DNA of 34,844 bases, from contig CAKSJF010000015.1 in NCBI GenBank assembly GCA_934462945.1, forward strand, positions 1 through 34,844. Reading direction: 5' to 3'. The notes beneath the pieces were generated by a model. The model had not been told where the DNA came from. It made no database searches and saw only the letters and a list, made by a program, of their open reading frames with translations. Position 1 is the stretch's first letter. Each line of letters begins with the position of its first letter. The position numbers and the translations under genes are program-made. Positions 23,501 through 31,317 of this stretch are shown here, piece after piece. Origin of the DNA: an uncultured Clostridia bacterium (GTDB lineage: Bacteria; Bacillota; Clostridia; UBA1381).

Positions 23501-24780
23501 TTCAATACGGCGGCAACAAAACCCTGTATAACCAGCTGATGTGCCGCCGGGATTTTGTCAGCTATGCAATCTGGTATTATGAAAACAGCAATATCAGAAA
23601 AACCTTAGCCTCAGCGGCAAATCTGGTACAGAGCTATCGGAATGATCTTGGAAATGCCGACAACATGGACTTTATCAGATGGGGCGTGAATACGTTTAAC
23701 GAACAAATACTATCCTCATACTTAAGCCGCAGATTCGCATGGATTGACGAAAATTACCGGTCACTCATGGACGAAGCGACAATTGGTGAGGAAATTGACG
23801 TTGACAGCATCATGGGAAAGGATCCAGACCCGAACCCCGTTATTGACGACGGCAGCTATGCATCTTTCCGGTTTGAAAACGGTCAAAGCGCAAAGCCTCT
23901 TGATAAGAGCTACGGCAGCTTTGACACCGGATACTACCCAACGCATGGCTCAATCGAAAACGCACGCTTAAAAGCCTTTCTCGACAGCGACACAAGCACC
24001 GGACTGATATGGTCTGCACCGGAATATGCAGGAAGTCAGTCCGTTGTCCCAACCGTACAGGCAACCGCAGAAAATGGCTGGAAAAATCAAGAGGAAAACC
24101 CCGCTTTCATTCAAATTGAACTTCCGATGACCGGCTATACAAATGCTGCATTCAGCGCAAAGCTGGCTGCAACCAAAAAAGGACCTAAGAATTACAAGCT
24201 GATGTACTCATTGGACGGAACGGAATATAAGGAGCTGGGACGCTATTCCCTGCAATCCAACAAAAAACTGGAGCAGGCATTCGACAACATTCCACTGCCA
24301 ACCGAATGCGACAATTCAGAAACGGTTTATCTCCGCATTGCTGTTGCCAACAATGAGACGGTCGGCGGCTTGTCTCTGACAGATAATCCTGCAAGCGGAG
24401 AATTTGCCATTCAGGATATTGTCGTATCGAAATATGAAATTCCGCTTGACTATTCCATTACCGGCATTCAGCTGTTGGACGCGTCCGGAAAGGAAATCAG
24501 CAGTATCCGGGACAAAGAAAGCTTTGAAGTGAAAATCAGCTTGAAGAAATCCATTGATAAGGATGAACCGATCACATGTATTGCCGCTCTCTATGACGAG
24601 AATGGCAGATACAACGGGATTCGTATGATGAAACTGGACGCGAAGAATCCTTACTCTGCATCAATTTCATTCCAATATGAGCAAAAGGATGTTGTGCTGA
24701 AAAAAATGAAGGTGTTTCTCTGGGGCAATCTGAATCAACAAATTCCGCTATGCCCCGCCAAAGACATAGAACTTAGATAG
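20506..24780 (+). CDS. Large secreted protein: GLUG repeats plus CotH protein-kinase domain
   Basis: 1424 residues. A signal peptide comes first (KRLLSLILAFATAGACTSV). Residues about 105-375 hold some nine GLUG-type repeats marked by GGIAG, GGITG, GGVFG or GGIVG. Residues about 450-590 look like a beta-helix (AAELKAALADPDITTIELAA). The CotH domain covers roughly 685-1010: RGRGNSTW near 748, RKKPYQIK, a probable catalytic Asp953 in ENMDCG and metal-binding Asp979 in GPVWDND, matching the Asp pair of B. subtilis CotH. Two beta-sandwich-like regions fill the C-terminus. No dockerin, sortase motif or C-terminal membrane helix is seen, so it is probably released or wall-associated. CotH proteins phosphorylate Ser in secreted or coat proteins; the target is unknown. 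The ATG at 20506 fits the signal peptide; a GTG 12 bases upstream is possible. Confidence 0.88.
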   Translation: MNKTHAKRLLSLILAFATAGACTSVAYCSEETVQIGTASELVQYRELINSGIQKDAVLTADIDLNELETEWTPIGNTKDNQFSARFDGGGYRISGLHSTGNPDLNGLFGYTNKDSVIENLSVEGTVQGKSAGGIAGTSYGLIQNCTSLVCVNAESYAGGIAAMSYGTIDSCANFGEITANVNYAGGITGHTTTPVNRSQNYGFVSGNSYIGGITGYGASMSQNANYGRITSVGEFCGGVAGMIKGIRNTAPNIQIDSCTNKGEIHAAKDAGGVFGSVFYGFVSITNCVNDGNVTGSGEWIGGVIGSTSYWEYDGTFAISQCANRAPVHSVGNYAGGIVGNMLVGDISDSYNTAPVTSVLTSGGIVGFAHKGTTTIKNTFNYSNNTLCFSNASCENVYALNSSVTAQKKTKEEFQNGTVLGLLNHDDLWVQGADYPVLQGISTISGIKTAAELKAALADPDITTIELAANIDVNETLKVNRSITVNGNGYQINGADTVFEVTSADFTLHEIALSGGTVFIRADTSSIYISGIVRMYNSEDIAIRLDQSRLFIPDNAVFFTMPGYAVSSDTEQAFSVRHTQSMIDNRYLYCFNNSGTMFQKVSNVVLKACDNAGLSYDVYGLIKSGKLYLMVPSCVDLSNCIYTEIDKNGMEYNKVHADFTGDTDYQVTIGAISYSVTAMQSTLPTLYIEINEEYGTIDAMNTSEDHSVCAYGDLTLDVPQKLVDQYGWLPKYQSSESDADLPGTVEVRGRGNSTWSTSEFRKKPYQIKTEKKIDLLGMGKAKTWCLIKDGGYFVGQKLGLDLGLALGLSCTPDSRFVDVYMNGEYIGCYTLTEKVQVKKERVEITDLEEIVEETGITPETDLTGGYLMEVDNYAGDPIVLHTNGNSITVKSPENLDSTATKDNHYSYIYNLMDDLFTAIYGDGKMKDGSSYLDHIDIESFVRYYWHQELIENMDCGIGSTYLYKDTDAINPKLFAGPVWDNDNIFKSEDNIEQWYAKNLVQYGGNKTLYNQLMCRRDFVSYAIWYYENSNIRKTLASAANLVQSYRNDLGNADNMDFIRWGVNTFNEQILSSYLSRRFAWIDENYRSLMDEATIGEEIDVDSIMGKDPDPNPVIDDGSYASFRFENGQSAKPLDKSYGSFDTGYYPTHGSIENARLKAFLDSDTSTGLIWSAPEYAGSQSVVPTVQATAENGWKNQEENPAFIQIELPMTGYTNAAFSAKLAATKKGPKNYKLMYSLDGTEYKELGRYSLQSNKKLEQAFDNIPLPTECDNSETVYLRIAVANNETVGGLSLTDNPASGEFAIQDIVVSKYEIPLDYSITGIQLLDASGKEISSIRDKESFEVKISLKKSIDKDEPITCIAALYDENGRYNGIRMMKLDAKNPYSASISFQYEQKDVVLKKMKVFLWGNLNQQIPLCPAKDIELR

Positions 24781-24785
24781 AAAAA

Positions 24786-24838
24786 AAGGGGATGTAAAAA
24801 AGTGTGCAGAACATTCTGTGCCTTTTTGACATCCCCTT
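24786..24838. terminator. Bidirectional intrinsic terminator between the CotH gene and ileS
   Basis: AAGGGGATGT (24786-24795) pairs with ACATCCCCTT (24829-24838). Inner A/T runs and CAGAA/TTCTG extend the stem. On the minus strand seven Ts follow, so it is the main terminator of the lon-to-ileS operon; it also closes the CotH transcript. Confidence 0.88.
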
Positions 24839-24849
24839 ATGTTTTGTTA

Positions 24850-27642
24850 TTATTTTACATTTTCCACGCACTCTGCGCAAATACCGTCAAAACCGTCAAT
24901 CGTACCAACAGTTTTAGAGTGTTTCCAGCAGCGTCCGCATTTTTCATAAGGACTTGCTTTGACCACAACGGATACCTGCTCACCGGCAAACGCATTCTCC
25001 GGAGCGTTGTCCGAAACCTCAGCTGCGGAGGTGATAAAGATTTCGGAAAGCTCACTCTCCACGCTCTTTAAGAATGTGAGAAGTTCGCCCTTTGCATAAA
25101 CGGTCACCTCTGCATCCAGTGATTTACCGATCAGTTTTTCATTTCTTGCAAGCTCCAATGCCTTATTCACATCATTCCGAACAGCAATCAGCTTATCCCA
25201 CTTTTCCTCCAGTGCGGCATTTTCATATTCCGGGCATACGCTCGGCATCTCGGAGAACATGATACTATCTTTGTTTTCTCCGGCTCTATGCGGCATAAAC
25301 TGCCAGATTTCCTCTGCGGTAAATGCAAGTACCGGCGCTAACAGCTTGACAATCGCATCTAAGATCAGATACATCGCCGACTGTGCGCTTCTTCTTGCCG
25401 CTGAATCCGGACGGTCTGTGTAAAGACGCATTTTCAGAATATCCAGATAGAAATTACTTAAATCCACAATACAGAAATTCAGAATTGCGTTGTACAGGCT
25501 ATGGAACTCATAAGCGTCATATGCTGCCAACACCTTTTCTACCACCTGGTTCAGCTTTAAAAGCGCCCATTGATCAATTTCTGTCATATTCTGATAAGCA
25601 ACCATATCCTGATCCGGGTTGAAATCATTCATGTTGCTCAGCATATATCTTGCCGTATTCCGGATTTTCCGATAGCCCTCCGAAAGCTGCTTTAAAGCCT
25701 CCGGCGACATTCTCATATCGGTTCTGTAATCTGCTGAAACGACCCACAAACGCAGCACATCCGCGCCGAATTTATCGGTAATTTCCTTTGGAGAAATTGA
25801 ATTCCCCTTAGACTTGGACATTTTTCTGCCCTCTCCGTCCTGAATCATACCATGGGTGATAACCGTTTTATACGGCGCTCTGCCCTTGGTTGCAACGCTG
25901 GTTAAGAGAGAGGACTGGAACCAGCCGCGGTATTGGTCATTTCCCTCCAGATACACGTCTGCCGGCCATACAAGATCCTCACGCTCTGCGCAGACAGCCG
26001 CATGAGAAGAACCGGAGTCAAACCATACGTCCATAATATCCTTTTCTTTTGTAAAATGCTTGTGTCCGCATGCCGGGCAAACCGTTCCCTCCGGAAGAAT
26101 CTCGTCCGCATCGGTATCCCACCAGCGATCCGGACCTTTTGTGCGGAACAGCTCGCTGACAGCTGCAATCGTATCTTCATTAATTAATTCCTTACCGCAT
26201 TCTGCGCAATAGAAAATCGGAATCGGAACACCCCAGGTTCTCTGACGGGAAATACACCAGTCGCTGCGGTCAAGTACCATTGCTGTGATACGGTCCTCAC
26301 CCCAGGCAGGAATCCACTGTACGTCCTTAATCGATTGAACCGCCGTATCTTTCAGCGCGTCTACCGATGCAAACCACTGATCTGCTGCGCGGAAGATGAT
26401 CGGATGATCACACCGCCAGCAATGCGGATATTGGTGAATAATTTTCTCAACTGCCAACAGATTGTTTGTTTCGGTCAGCTTTGTGATGATTTTCGCGTTG
26501 GAATCCTCATAGAACAGTCCTGCAAACTCGCCTGCCTCCTCTGTTAAATATCCCTTTTCATCCACCGGCACAACGATCTCAAGCTGCGGATAGTTCCGGC
26601 AGACAATATAGTCCTCCGCACCAAATCCAGGCGCAGTATGAACACAGCCAGTACCAGCCTCTAATGTAACGTGATCGCCGACAATGACTAAGGATTCCCG
26701 GTCGATAAACGGATGCTGACAGGTCAAAAGCTCTAATTCTGAACCCTTAAAACGTTTCAGAATTTCATAGCCGCCCTCAATTTTTGCCGCTTTCATCACA
26801 TTGTCGATCAGTTCAGTTGCCAAAACATAAACCTCACCGTTTGCGACCTTAACCAGAGAATACTCAAAATCCGGATTTAAGCAGATTGCAATATTGCCCG
26901 GCAATGTCCATGTGGTGGTTGTCCAGATCACAAAATACACATTTTCAATTCCGTCAAACAGTCCGTGGTCATCCCGAACAGCAAATTTTACATAAATAGA
27001 GTTGGTCGAATCCTCTGCATACTCAATTTCAGCCTCTGCCAATGCAGTTTCGCAATGCGGACACCAGTAAACCGGCTTTAACCCCTTATAAATCAGACCT
27101 TTTTTCGCCATTTCGCCAAATACTTCAATCTGACGGGCAACAAATTCATTCTTTAAGGTCAGATACGGATGCTCCCAGTCTCCCAAAACACCTAAACGCT
27201 TAAACTGTTCCTTTTGATTCTCCACCTGTGAAAGCGCAAACTCACGGCATGCCTCGCGGAATTTTACCGGACCTGCTGTGTGGCGGTTTAAGCCAAGCTT
27301 TTTGATTGCCTGCTGCTCAATCGGCAGTCCGTGCGTGTCCCAGCCTGGAACATAGGGGGCATAATAACCCTGGAGCGTTTTATAACGGACAATAATATCC
27401 TTCAAAATCTTATTCAGCGCATGACCCATATGCAGATCTCCGTTTGCATACGGAGGGCCGTCATGAAGAATGAACGGGGTTTTTCCCTTGTTCTTCTCAA
27501 TCAGCTGATGGTATAAATCCATCTCCTCCCAACGCTTTAACATCTCCGGCTCTCTCTGCGGCAGATTTCCGCGCATAGGGAAATCTGACTGCGGCAGATT
27601 GACCGATTTGGTATAATCTTTTTTTTCACAATTGCTGCACAT
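24850..27642 (-). CDS. ileS: Isoleucyl-tRNA synthetase
   Basis: 930 residues, bacterial type. It charges tRNA-Ile and edits valine. The HIGH-type motif is in PPYANGDLHMGHALNK (about 63-78), the CP1 editing domain follows (WTTTTWTLPGN), then KMSKS in GRKMSKSKGNS. The C-terminal zinc finger is complete (CGRCW, later CAEC). The ATG at 27642 is preceded by AAAGGAA. It is the last gene of the operon, 38 bases after divIVA; that gap holds no T-box leader, so it is read with the division genes. Linkage of ileS to divIVA is conserved in Firmicutes. Confidence 0.98.
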   Translation of the reverse strand: MCSNCEKKDYTKSVNLPQSDFPMRGNLPQREPEMLKRWEEMDLYHQLIEKNKGKTPFILHDGPPYANGDLHMGHALNKILKDIIVRYKTLQGYYAPYVPGWDTHGLPIEQQAIKKLGLNRHTAGPVKFREACREFALSQVENQKEQFKRLGVLGDWEHPYLTLKNEFVARQIEVFGEMAKKGLIYKGLKPVYWCPHCETALAEAEIEYAEDSTNSIYVKFAVRDDHGLFDGIENVYFVIWTTTTWTLPGNIAICLNPDFEYSLVKVANGEVYVLATELIDNVMKAAKIEGGYEILKRFKGSELELLTCQHPFIDRESLVIVGDHVTLEAGTGCVHTAPGFGAEDYIVCRNYPQLEIVVPVDEKGYLTEEAGEFAGLFYEDSNAKIITKLTETNNLLAVEKIIHQYPHCWRCDHPIIFRAADQWFASVDALKDTAVQSIKDVQWIPAWGEDRITAMVLDRSDWCISRQRTWGVPIPIFYCAECGKELINEDTIAAVSELFRTKGPDRWWDTDADEILPEGTVCPACGHKHFTKEKDIMDVWFDSGSSHAAVCAEREDLVWPADVYLEGNDQYRGWFQSSLLTSVATKGRAPYKTVITHGMIQDGEGRKMSKSKGNSISPKEITDKFGADVLRLWVVSADYRTDMRMSPEALKQLSEGYRKIRNTARYMLSNMNDFNPDQDMVAYQNMTEIDQWALLKLNQVVEKVLAAYDAYEFHSLYNAILNFCIVDLSNFYLDILKMRLYTDRPDSAARRSAQSAMYLILDAIVKLLAPVLAFTAEEIWQFMPHRAGENKDSIMFSEMPSVCPEYENAALEEKWDKLIAVRNDVNKALELARNEKLIGKSLDAEVTVYAKGELLTFLKSVESELSEIFITSAAEVSDNAPENAFAGEQVSVVVKASPYEKCGRCWKHSKTVGTIDGFDGICAECVENVK

Positions 27643-27680
27643 TTGATTCTTTTTCCTTTCTTTTCTCTATGAAAATGGAG

Positions 27681-28121
27681 CTATTCCATTTTATCCAGTA
27701 ATTCCACCATCCGGGCACAAATACTCTTCATCTGCGCACGGTAACCGTCCATCTCCATATGGATGTCTGCTAATTCATTCTTTTTGCGCAAAACCTCGTC
27801 ATTCGTCTGACGGATCATGTCGGTTGCCTTATTCTGCGCGTCATTGATAATCGTGTCCGCCTGCTGGGATGCGCTTTTCTTCGTGTCCTCCGCGGCGCGC
27901 TGGGCAATAATCAGCGCATTTTGCAGAGCAGATTCCTTTTCCTGATACTTGGAAACCTCCTCTTTCAGACTGGTCACTCTGTCCCGAAGTTCTATATTAT
28001 CCTTATAAAGCTTTTCATAGTCCTTTCCGACCATGTCTAAAAAATCGTCCACCTCATCGGCATTATAGCCGCGAAAGCTTACGTCAAAGTCCTGTTTTTG
28101 AATGTCAATCGGTGTCAGCAT
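27681..28121 (-). CDS. divIVA: Cell-division protein DivIVA
   Basis: 146 residues. The N-terminal lipid-binding domain begins MLTPIDIQKQDFDVSFRGYNADEVDDFLD, with Phe and Arg at the membrane-curvature-sensing turn. The rest is a continuous coiled coil that tetramerises (about 30-146). It marks poles and septa and recruits Min or secretion partners. The C-terminal extension is short compared with B. subtilis DivIVA (164 residues). The gene sits between ylmH and ileS in the ylm-type operon, with 22 bases after ylmH. Confidence 0.96.
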   Translation of the reverse strand: MLTPIDIQKQDFDVSFRGYNADEVDDFLDMVGKDYEKLYKDNIELRDRVTSLKEEVSKYQEKESALQNALIIAQRAAEDTKKSASQQADTIINDAQNKATDMIRQTNDEVLRKKNELADIHMEMDGYRAQMKSICARMVELLDKME

Positions 28122-28143
28122 TGTTTTCTCGCTCCCAACTTAT

Positions 28144-28890
28144 TTAAATATATTTTTTAAATACCAGATGCAGTCTGCCGCTTCGGGTATTTTCTCCAAT
28201 TTGATCGATCAAAATTCTTCCGGATCCGCGGATGGATAAAAGATCGCCGGCAGCCGCCGTTTTCGATCCGCTCACGGCAAGCTTATGATTCACCGAAACC
28301 TTTTCTGCCGAGATCAGGGCAGCCGCCTGGTTTCTGGAACAATTCAGCGCTGCGGCAACAACCGCGTCTAATCGCAGCGATGCAGCAACCGCAGCATATT
28401 CCTTAAATTTTGCCTCCGGAATTGTGATCTCCGAAAGACTCACCACCTCCGAGGAAACACCGCATCCGGCAACCTTGGAAAGAGAAAGCGCCCTTTCCAT
28501 TCCGTCTGCCAGAAAAACGAATGCGCCGTCCTCTGTCACCAAAATGTCCCCCACACGGTTTCTCTGAATCCCCTGCGAGAGAATGGTACCGAGATAATCC
28601 CTGTGCGAAAGTTCCTTTGGATAGTTTTTTGTGATTTTTAAAATCCGGATGGGAAATGCATCCTCCTCCGGCTCCATCCAGTCCGGAAAAATTCCTAATA
28701 TCCGTCTGCCGGCATCCGGATAACCGCCCCAAAAAAGAGGACTGCCATCCCGCCGACTGCGAATAACTTCTTCCACCGCGTTCTGTTCACTTTCATCCAG
28801 GAACGCCGAGAATTTCGCCTCATGACTGCGGGACGAAAGCCGGTATAAATCCTCCGTTTTCGCCAGCAGTATTTTTTCATCATTTTTCAT
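28144..28890 (-). CDS. ylmH: YlmH family S4-domain RNA-binding protein
   Basis: 248 residues. An N-terminal YlmH domain (PLFWGGYPDAGRRILGIFP about 50-70; HRDYLGTILSQGIQRNRVGDIL about 96-117) precedes a C-terminal S4 domain (about 172-230, LRLDAVVAAALNCSRNQAAALI). Recent work places YlmH in ribosome-associated quality control on 50S-peptidyl-tRNA complexes; deletion also affects division in some cocci. The start at 28890 lacks a Shine-Dalgarno sequence and has a hairpin just upstream, unlike its neighbours. It follows sepF after a 76-base gap, the longest inside this operon. Confidence 0.93.
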   Translation of the reverse strand: MKNDEKILLAKTEDLYRLSSRSHEAKFSAFLDESEQNAVEEVIRSRRDGSPLFWGGYPDAGRRILGIFPDWMEPEEDAFPIRILKITKNYPKELSHRDYLGTILSQGIQRNRVGDILVTEDGAFVFLADGMERALSLSKVAGCGVSSEVVSLSEITIPEAKFKEYAAVAASLRLDAVVAAALNCSRNQAAALISAEKVSVNHKLAVSGSKTAAAGDLLSIRGSGRILIDQIGENTRSGRLHLVFKKYI

Positions 28891-28905
28891 AGTGCTACAG
28901 AAATT

Positions 28906-28933
28906 CAGCGCCGCTTTATTCCAAACGACGCTG
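28906..28933 (-). other. Hairpin just upstream of the ylmH start
   Basis: On the minus strand CAGCGTCG (opposite 28926-28933) pairs with CGGCGCTG (opposite 28906-28913), 8 pairs with one G-U, loop of 12. It ends 15 bases before the ylmH ATG and is not followed by a T-run, so it is more likely a translational or RNA-processing element than a terminator. Confidence 0.5.
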
Positions 28934-28966
28934 TCCTAAAATCAGATTCAGATGATTGGAATTTGC

Positions 28967-29395
28967 TTAAAACATGCTCCATTCGAAATTACCCTTGTCT
29001 CCATCCTTGATAATTTCGCCCATAATGTCTACCTGAGACGGAGTTGCCAGGAAAATTCCTCCCGAAACCTTTTGCATGTTGCCGTCCAAGCCATAAACCG
29101 TACCGGCAATAAAATCAACCACTCGTCTTGCCTCGTCCGGATCTAATGCACCCACATCAATCACAACCGGACGTCTCTTTTTCAGTTCATCCGATACGGC
29201 GGTGGAATTGCTGAAGCATTTCGGCTTTAAGATCACAATCTTCGGCTGTGCGCTCTGTCCGTGCAGCGGAACAACCTTATTCTTCTTCTGCGGAGCAGGA
29301 GCTGTGTGTGTGTCTTCCATTTCGTAATCTTCCTCCTCCATATCATTCACATCTCCAAAGCCTACAAATTCCTTAAGTGTGTCAACAAAACCCAT
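28967..29395 (-). CDS. sepF: Cell-division protein SepF
   Basis: 142 residues. An N-terminal amphipathic membrane helix (MGFVDTLKEFVGFG), an acidic low-complexity linker (MEEEDYEMEDTHTAP) and the SepF domain (about 50-142: KIVILKPKCFSNS, RPVVIDVGALDPDEARRVVDFIAG, then VSGGIFLATPSQVDI). SepF bundles and tethers FtsZ at the septum. It overlaps nothing; 27 bases separate it from yggS. The ATG has AGGGAGGAAAT upstream. Confidence 0.96.
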   Translation of the reverse strand: MGFVDTLKEFVGFGDVNDMEEEDYEMEDTHTAPAPQKKNKVVPLHGQSAQPKIVILKPKCFSNSTAVSDELKKRRPVVIDVGALDPDEARRVVDFIAGTVYGLDGNMQKVSGGIFLATPSQVDIMGEIIKDGDKGNFEWSMF

Positions 29396-29422
29396 TTTAA
29401 AATTTCCTCCCTAAACATTTTT

Positions 29423-30115
29423 TCACTTGTTTTGATAGTTTCTTTCTCCGAATATCGCACTTCCCACTCGCACCATATTCGATCCGGCATCTATGGCGCA
29501 TTGATAATCTCCGCTCATGCCCATAGACAAATACTCCATACTAACATTATCATATTTTTTTTGAGATATGTCAATAAAAATCTTGTGTATGTTATCAAAA
29601 TGTAATCTGTTTGAAATATTTTTGTTAACTTTCGGTGCAATTGTCATCAATCCGCGCACTTTTACATGAGAAAGCGTTCCGGCATGCAGTAAATATTCCT
29701 CGATTTCCTCCGGGCGGATTCCAAATTTTGTCTCCTCTCCGGAAATATTCACCTGAATCAGAATCGGCATAATCAGATCATGTTTTGCCGCCTGCCGTTC
29801 AATTTCATCCATCAGATGAATAGAATCAACAGAATGAATCAGACACACCTTATCAATAATATATTTTACTTTATTTGTTTGCAGATGTCCGATCAAATGC
29901 CATCTTACCGGCTTGACCGCCTCATACTTTTCCAGAATCTCCTGCACCTTATTTTCTCCGATGTCCGTTACACCGGCATCAATGGCACAGTTGATTTCCT
30001 CTGCGCCGTGTGTTTTTGTTACGGCAATCAGCGTGATGTCCGATGCGTTTCTTCCGGAACGCTCTGCCGCCTCTTTGATTTTTTCTCTGACCTCTTGCAG
30101 CTTTTCTTCTATCAT
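29423..30115 (-). CDS. yggS: YggS/YlmE family PLP-binding homeostasis protein
   Basis: 230 residues, fold type III PLP protein without catalytic partner domain. The PLP lysine is in LIAVTKTHG; WHLIGHLQTNK and MGMSGDYQCAIDAGSNMVRVGSAIFG (phosphate site) are family blocks. It keeps vitamin B6 and amino-acid pools balanced. The ATG at 30115 overlaps the stop of the HlyD-like gene (ATGA) and fits the family N-terminus, so it is preferred to the ATG 21 bases upstream. In the ylm operon it lies ahead of sepF, as here. Confidence 0.95.
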   Translation of the reverse strand: MIEEKLQEVREKIKEAAERSGRNASDITLIAVTKTHGAEEINCAIDAGVTDIGENKVQEILEKYEAVKPVRWHLIGHLQTNKVKYIIDKVCLIHSVDSIHLMDEIERQAAKHDLIMPILIQVNISGEETKFGIRPEEIEEYLLHAGTLSHVKVRGLMTIAPKVNKNISNRLHFDNIHKIFIDISQKKYDNVSMEYLSMGMSGDYQCAIDAGSNMVRVGSAIFGERNYQNK

Positions 30116-31317
30116 TGACTGTTTTCCTTCTTCCATTTTTCACCGATAATAATATGGTCATATTCCTCCAGGACGCGCTTGGCATCCTTTGCCGGCGTGA
30201 TAATCAATTCTTCCTTTTCGTTGTCAGTATAGACAATGTCGCAAGGCATAAACAGCTCCGCGCCGCCTTTTTTCACCATGACGCCCTTTTGTCCATCCTC
30301 CACCCGGATTGCCGAAACCGGTACGCGGAAGCCCTGATATTTTTCCAATATCAGCTCCACACCGCTCTCCCGGAGTGAGAAAATGCCGTCTGCATACTGA
30401 TCGCACTGTAACACTGCAAGCCGCTTTCCCTCTGCCGGATCGGACAAGCGCATCACCGTTGCGTCAATTTCCACACCCGGTGCGCGGTCAAAATGAATTT
30501 TCACCGTTTTTCTGCCGACTAATTGTTCTGCGGCAGCCTCATCAACCAGCACAGCCGTGTACCAGGTGTGATTGTCAATCACCTTGCAGACCGCATCGCC
30601 CGAAACCGCAGCGGATGCAGGCACCTGCTGATCGGTTTTCGGCAGGGAGATAAAATCGGAAACACCGCAGGTTTCCAGCTGATCCACCCGAAGCGTGCTT
30701 TCCAACCCGTCAATATTCCGCGAAAACACACCGGAGCAATCGGAATAAATGTCGTTTTTGCTCTGACCGAGCTGCTGCTCCTTTGTTTCCTTTTCCGATT
30801 TTAAACGTGCCAGCTCATCTGCCGTTGACTCCGGCTCGTTTCCGGAATAGATCGCCTTTAATTCCGCTTTATATTCCGAAATTTTTTCAATGTCGTTTGA
30901 CTGCACCGCGGCAATGATCTGATTTTTAATATTCTCCGCACGGTTTTCCAGGGTGTATTCATCCACATAAAGGCTGCTTGTCTGCTGCTCGCCCTCCAGC
31001 TTTTGAATTTTTTTATCAATATTATTGATTTCCTGGAGCGTTTCCTCCGGAACCTGTCCGTTATAGACGGTAGAGATCAGCCGGTCCTTTCCGACCCGCG
31101 CGCCCTCGTCCGCATAGTGATAGATTGTTCCATTTCCGGCGGCGGTATAAACACGCTCATTCCAGACAAAATAGGCATCCCCTGTGACCGATTCCTCCTG
31201 CTGTATCAGCTTTGCTGTCATCAGCTCCACCGGTGTCCGGACATACTGCACCGCATAGAATACCACGGCACAGATCGTAATTGCCAAAACCCAAATCAGG
31301 CTCTTACTTTTTTTCAT
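30112..31317 (-). CDS. HlyD-like membrane-anchored protein of unknown function in the division operon
   Basis: 401 residues. An N-terminal membrane helix (about 7-26, LIWVLAITICAVVFYAVQYV) anchors an extracytoplasmic protein: a lipoyl/barrel-sandwich half (AAGNGTIYHYADEGARVGKDRLI), a coiled-coil stretch (about 95-195) and a second barrel half (CSGVFSRNIDGLESTL), then a beta-rich C-terminal part (KTVKIHFDRAPGVEIDATVMRLS). This is the layout of periplasmic-adaptor-like (HlyD/RND-adaptor) proteins in Gram-positives. No exporter gene is next to it. It shares ATGA overlaps with engB and yggS, so it is locked into the operon. I recall similar proteins upstream of yggS in other Clostridia. A division or envelope role is inference. 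Confidence 0.78.
   Translation of the reverse strand: MKKSKSLIWVLAITICAVVFYAVQYVRTPVELMTAKLIQQEESVTGDAYFVWNERVYTAAGNGTIYHYADEGARVGKDRLISTVYNGQVPEETLQEINNIDKKIQKLEGEQQTSSLYVDEYTLENRAENIKNQIIAAVQSNDIEKISEYKAELKAIYSGNEPESTADELARLKSEKETKEQQLGQSKNDIYSDCSGVFSRNIDGLESTLRVDQLETCGVSDFISLPKTDQQVPASAAVSGDAVCKVIDNHTWYTAVLVDEAAAEQLVGRKTVKIHFDRAPGVEIDATVMRLSDPAEGKRLAVLQCDQYADGIFSLRESGVELILEKYQGFRVPVSAIRVEDGQKGVMVKKGGAELFMPCDIVYTDNEKEELIITPAKDAKRVLEEYDHIIIGEKWKKENSQ

Noticed and set aside
27643..27680. T-box leader for ileS
   Set aside because: Only 38 bases separate ileS from divIVA, with no specifier loop, T-box word or terminator; ileS is read with the operon.
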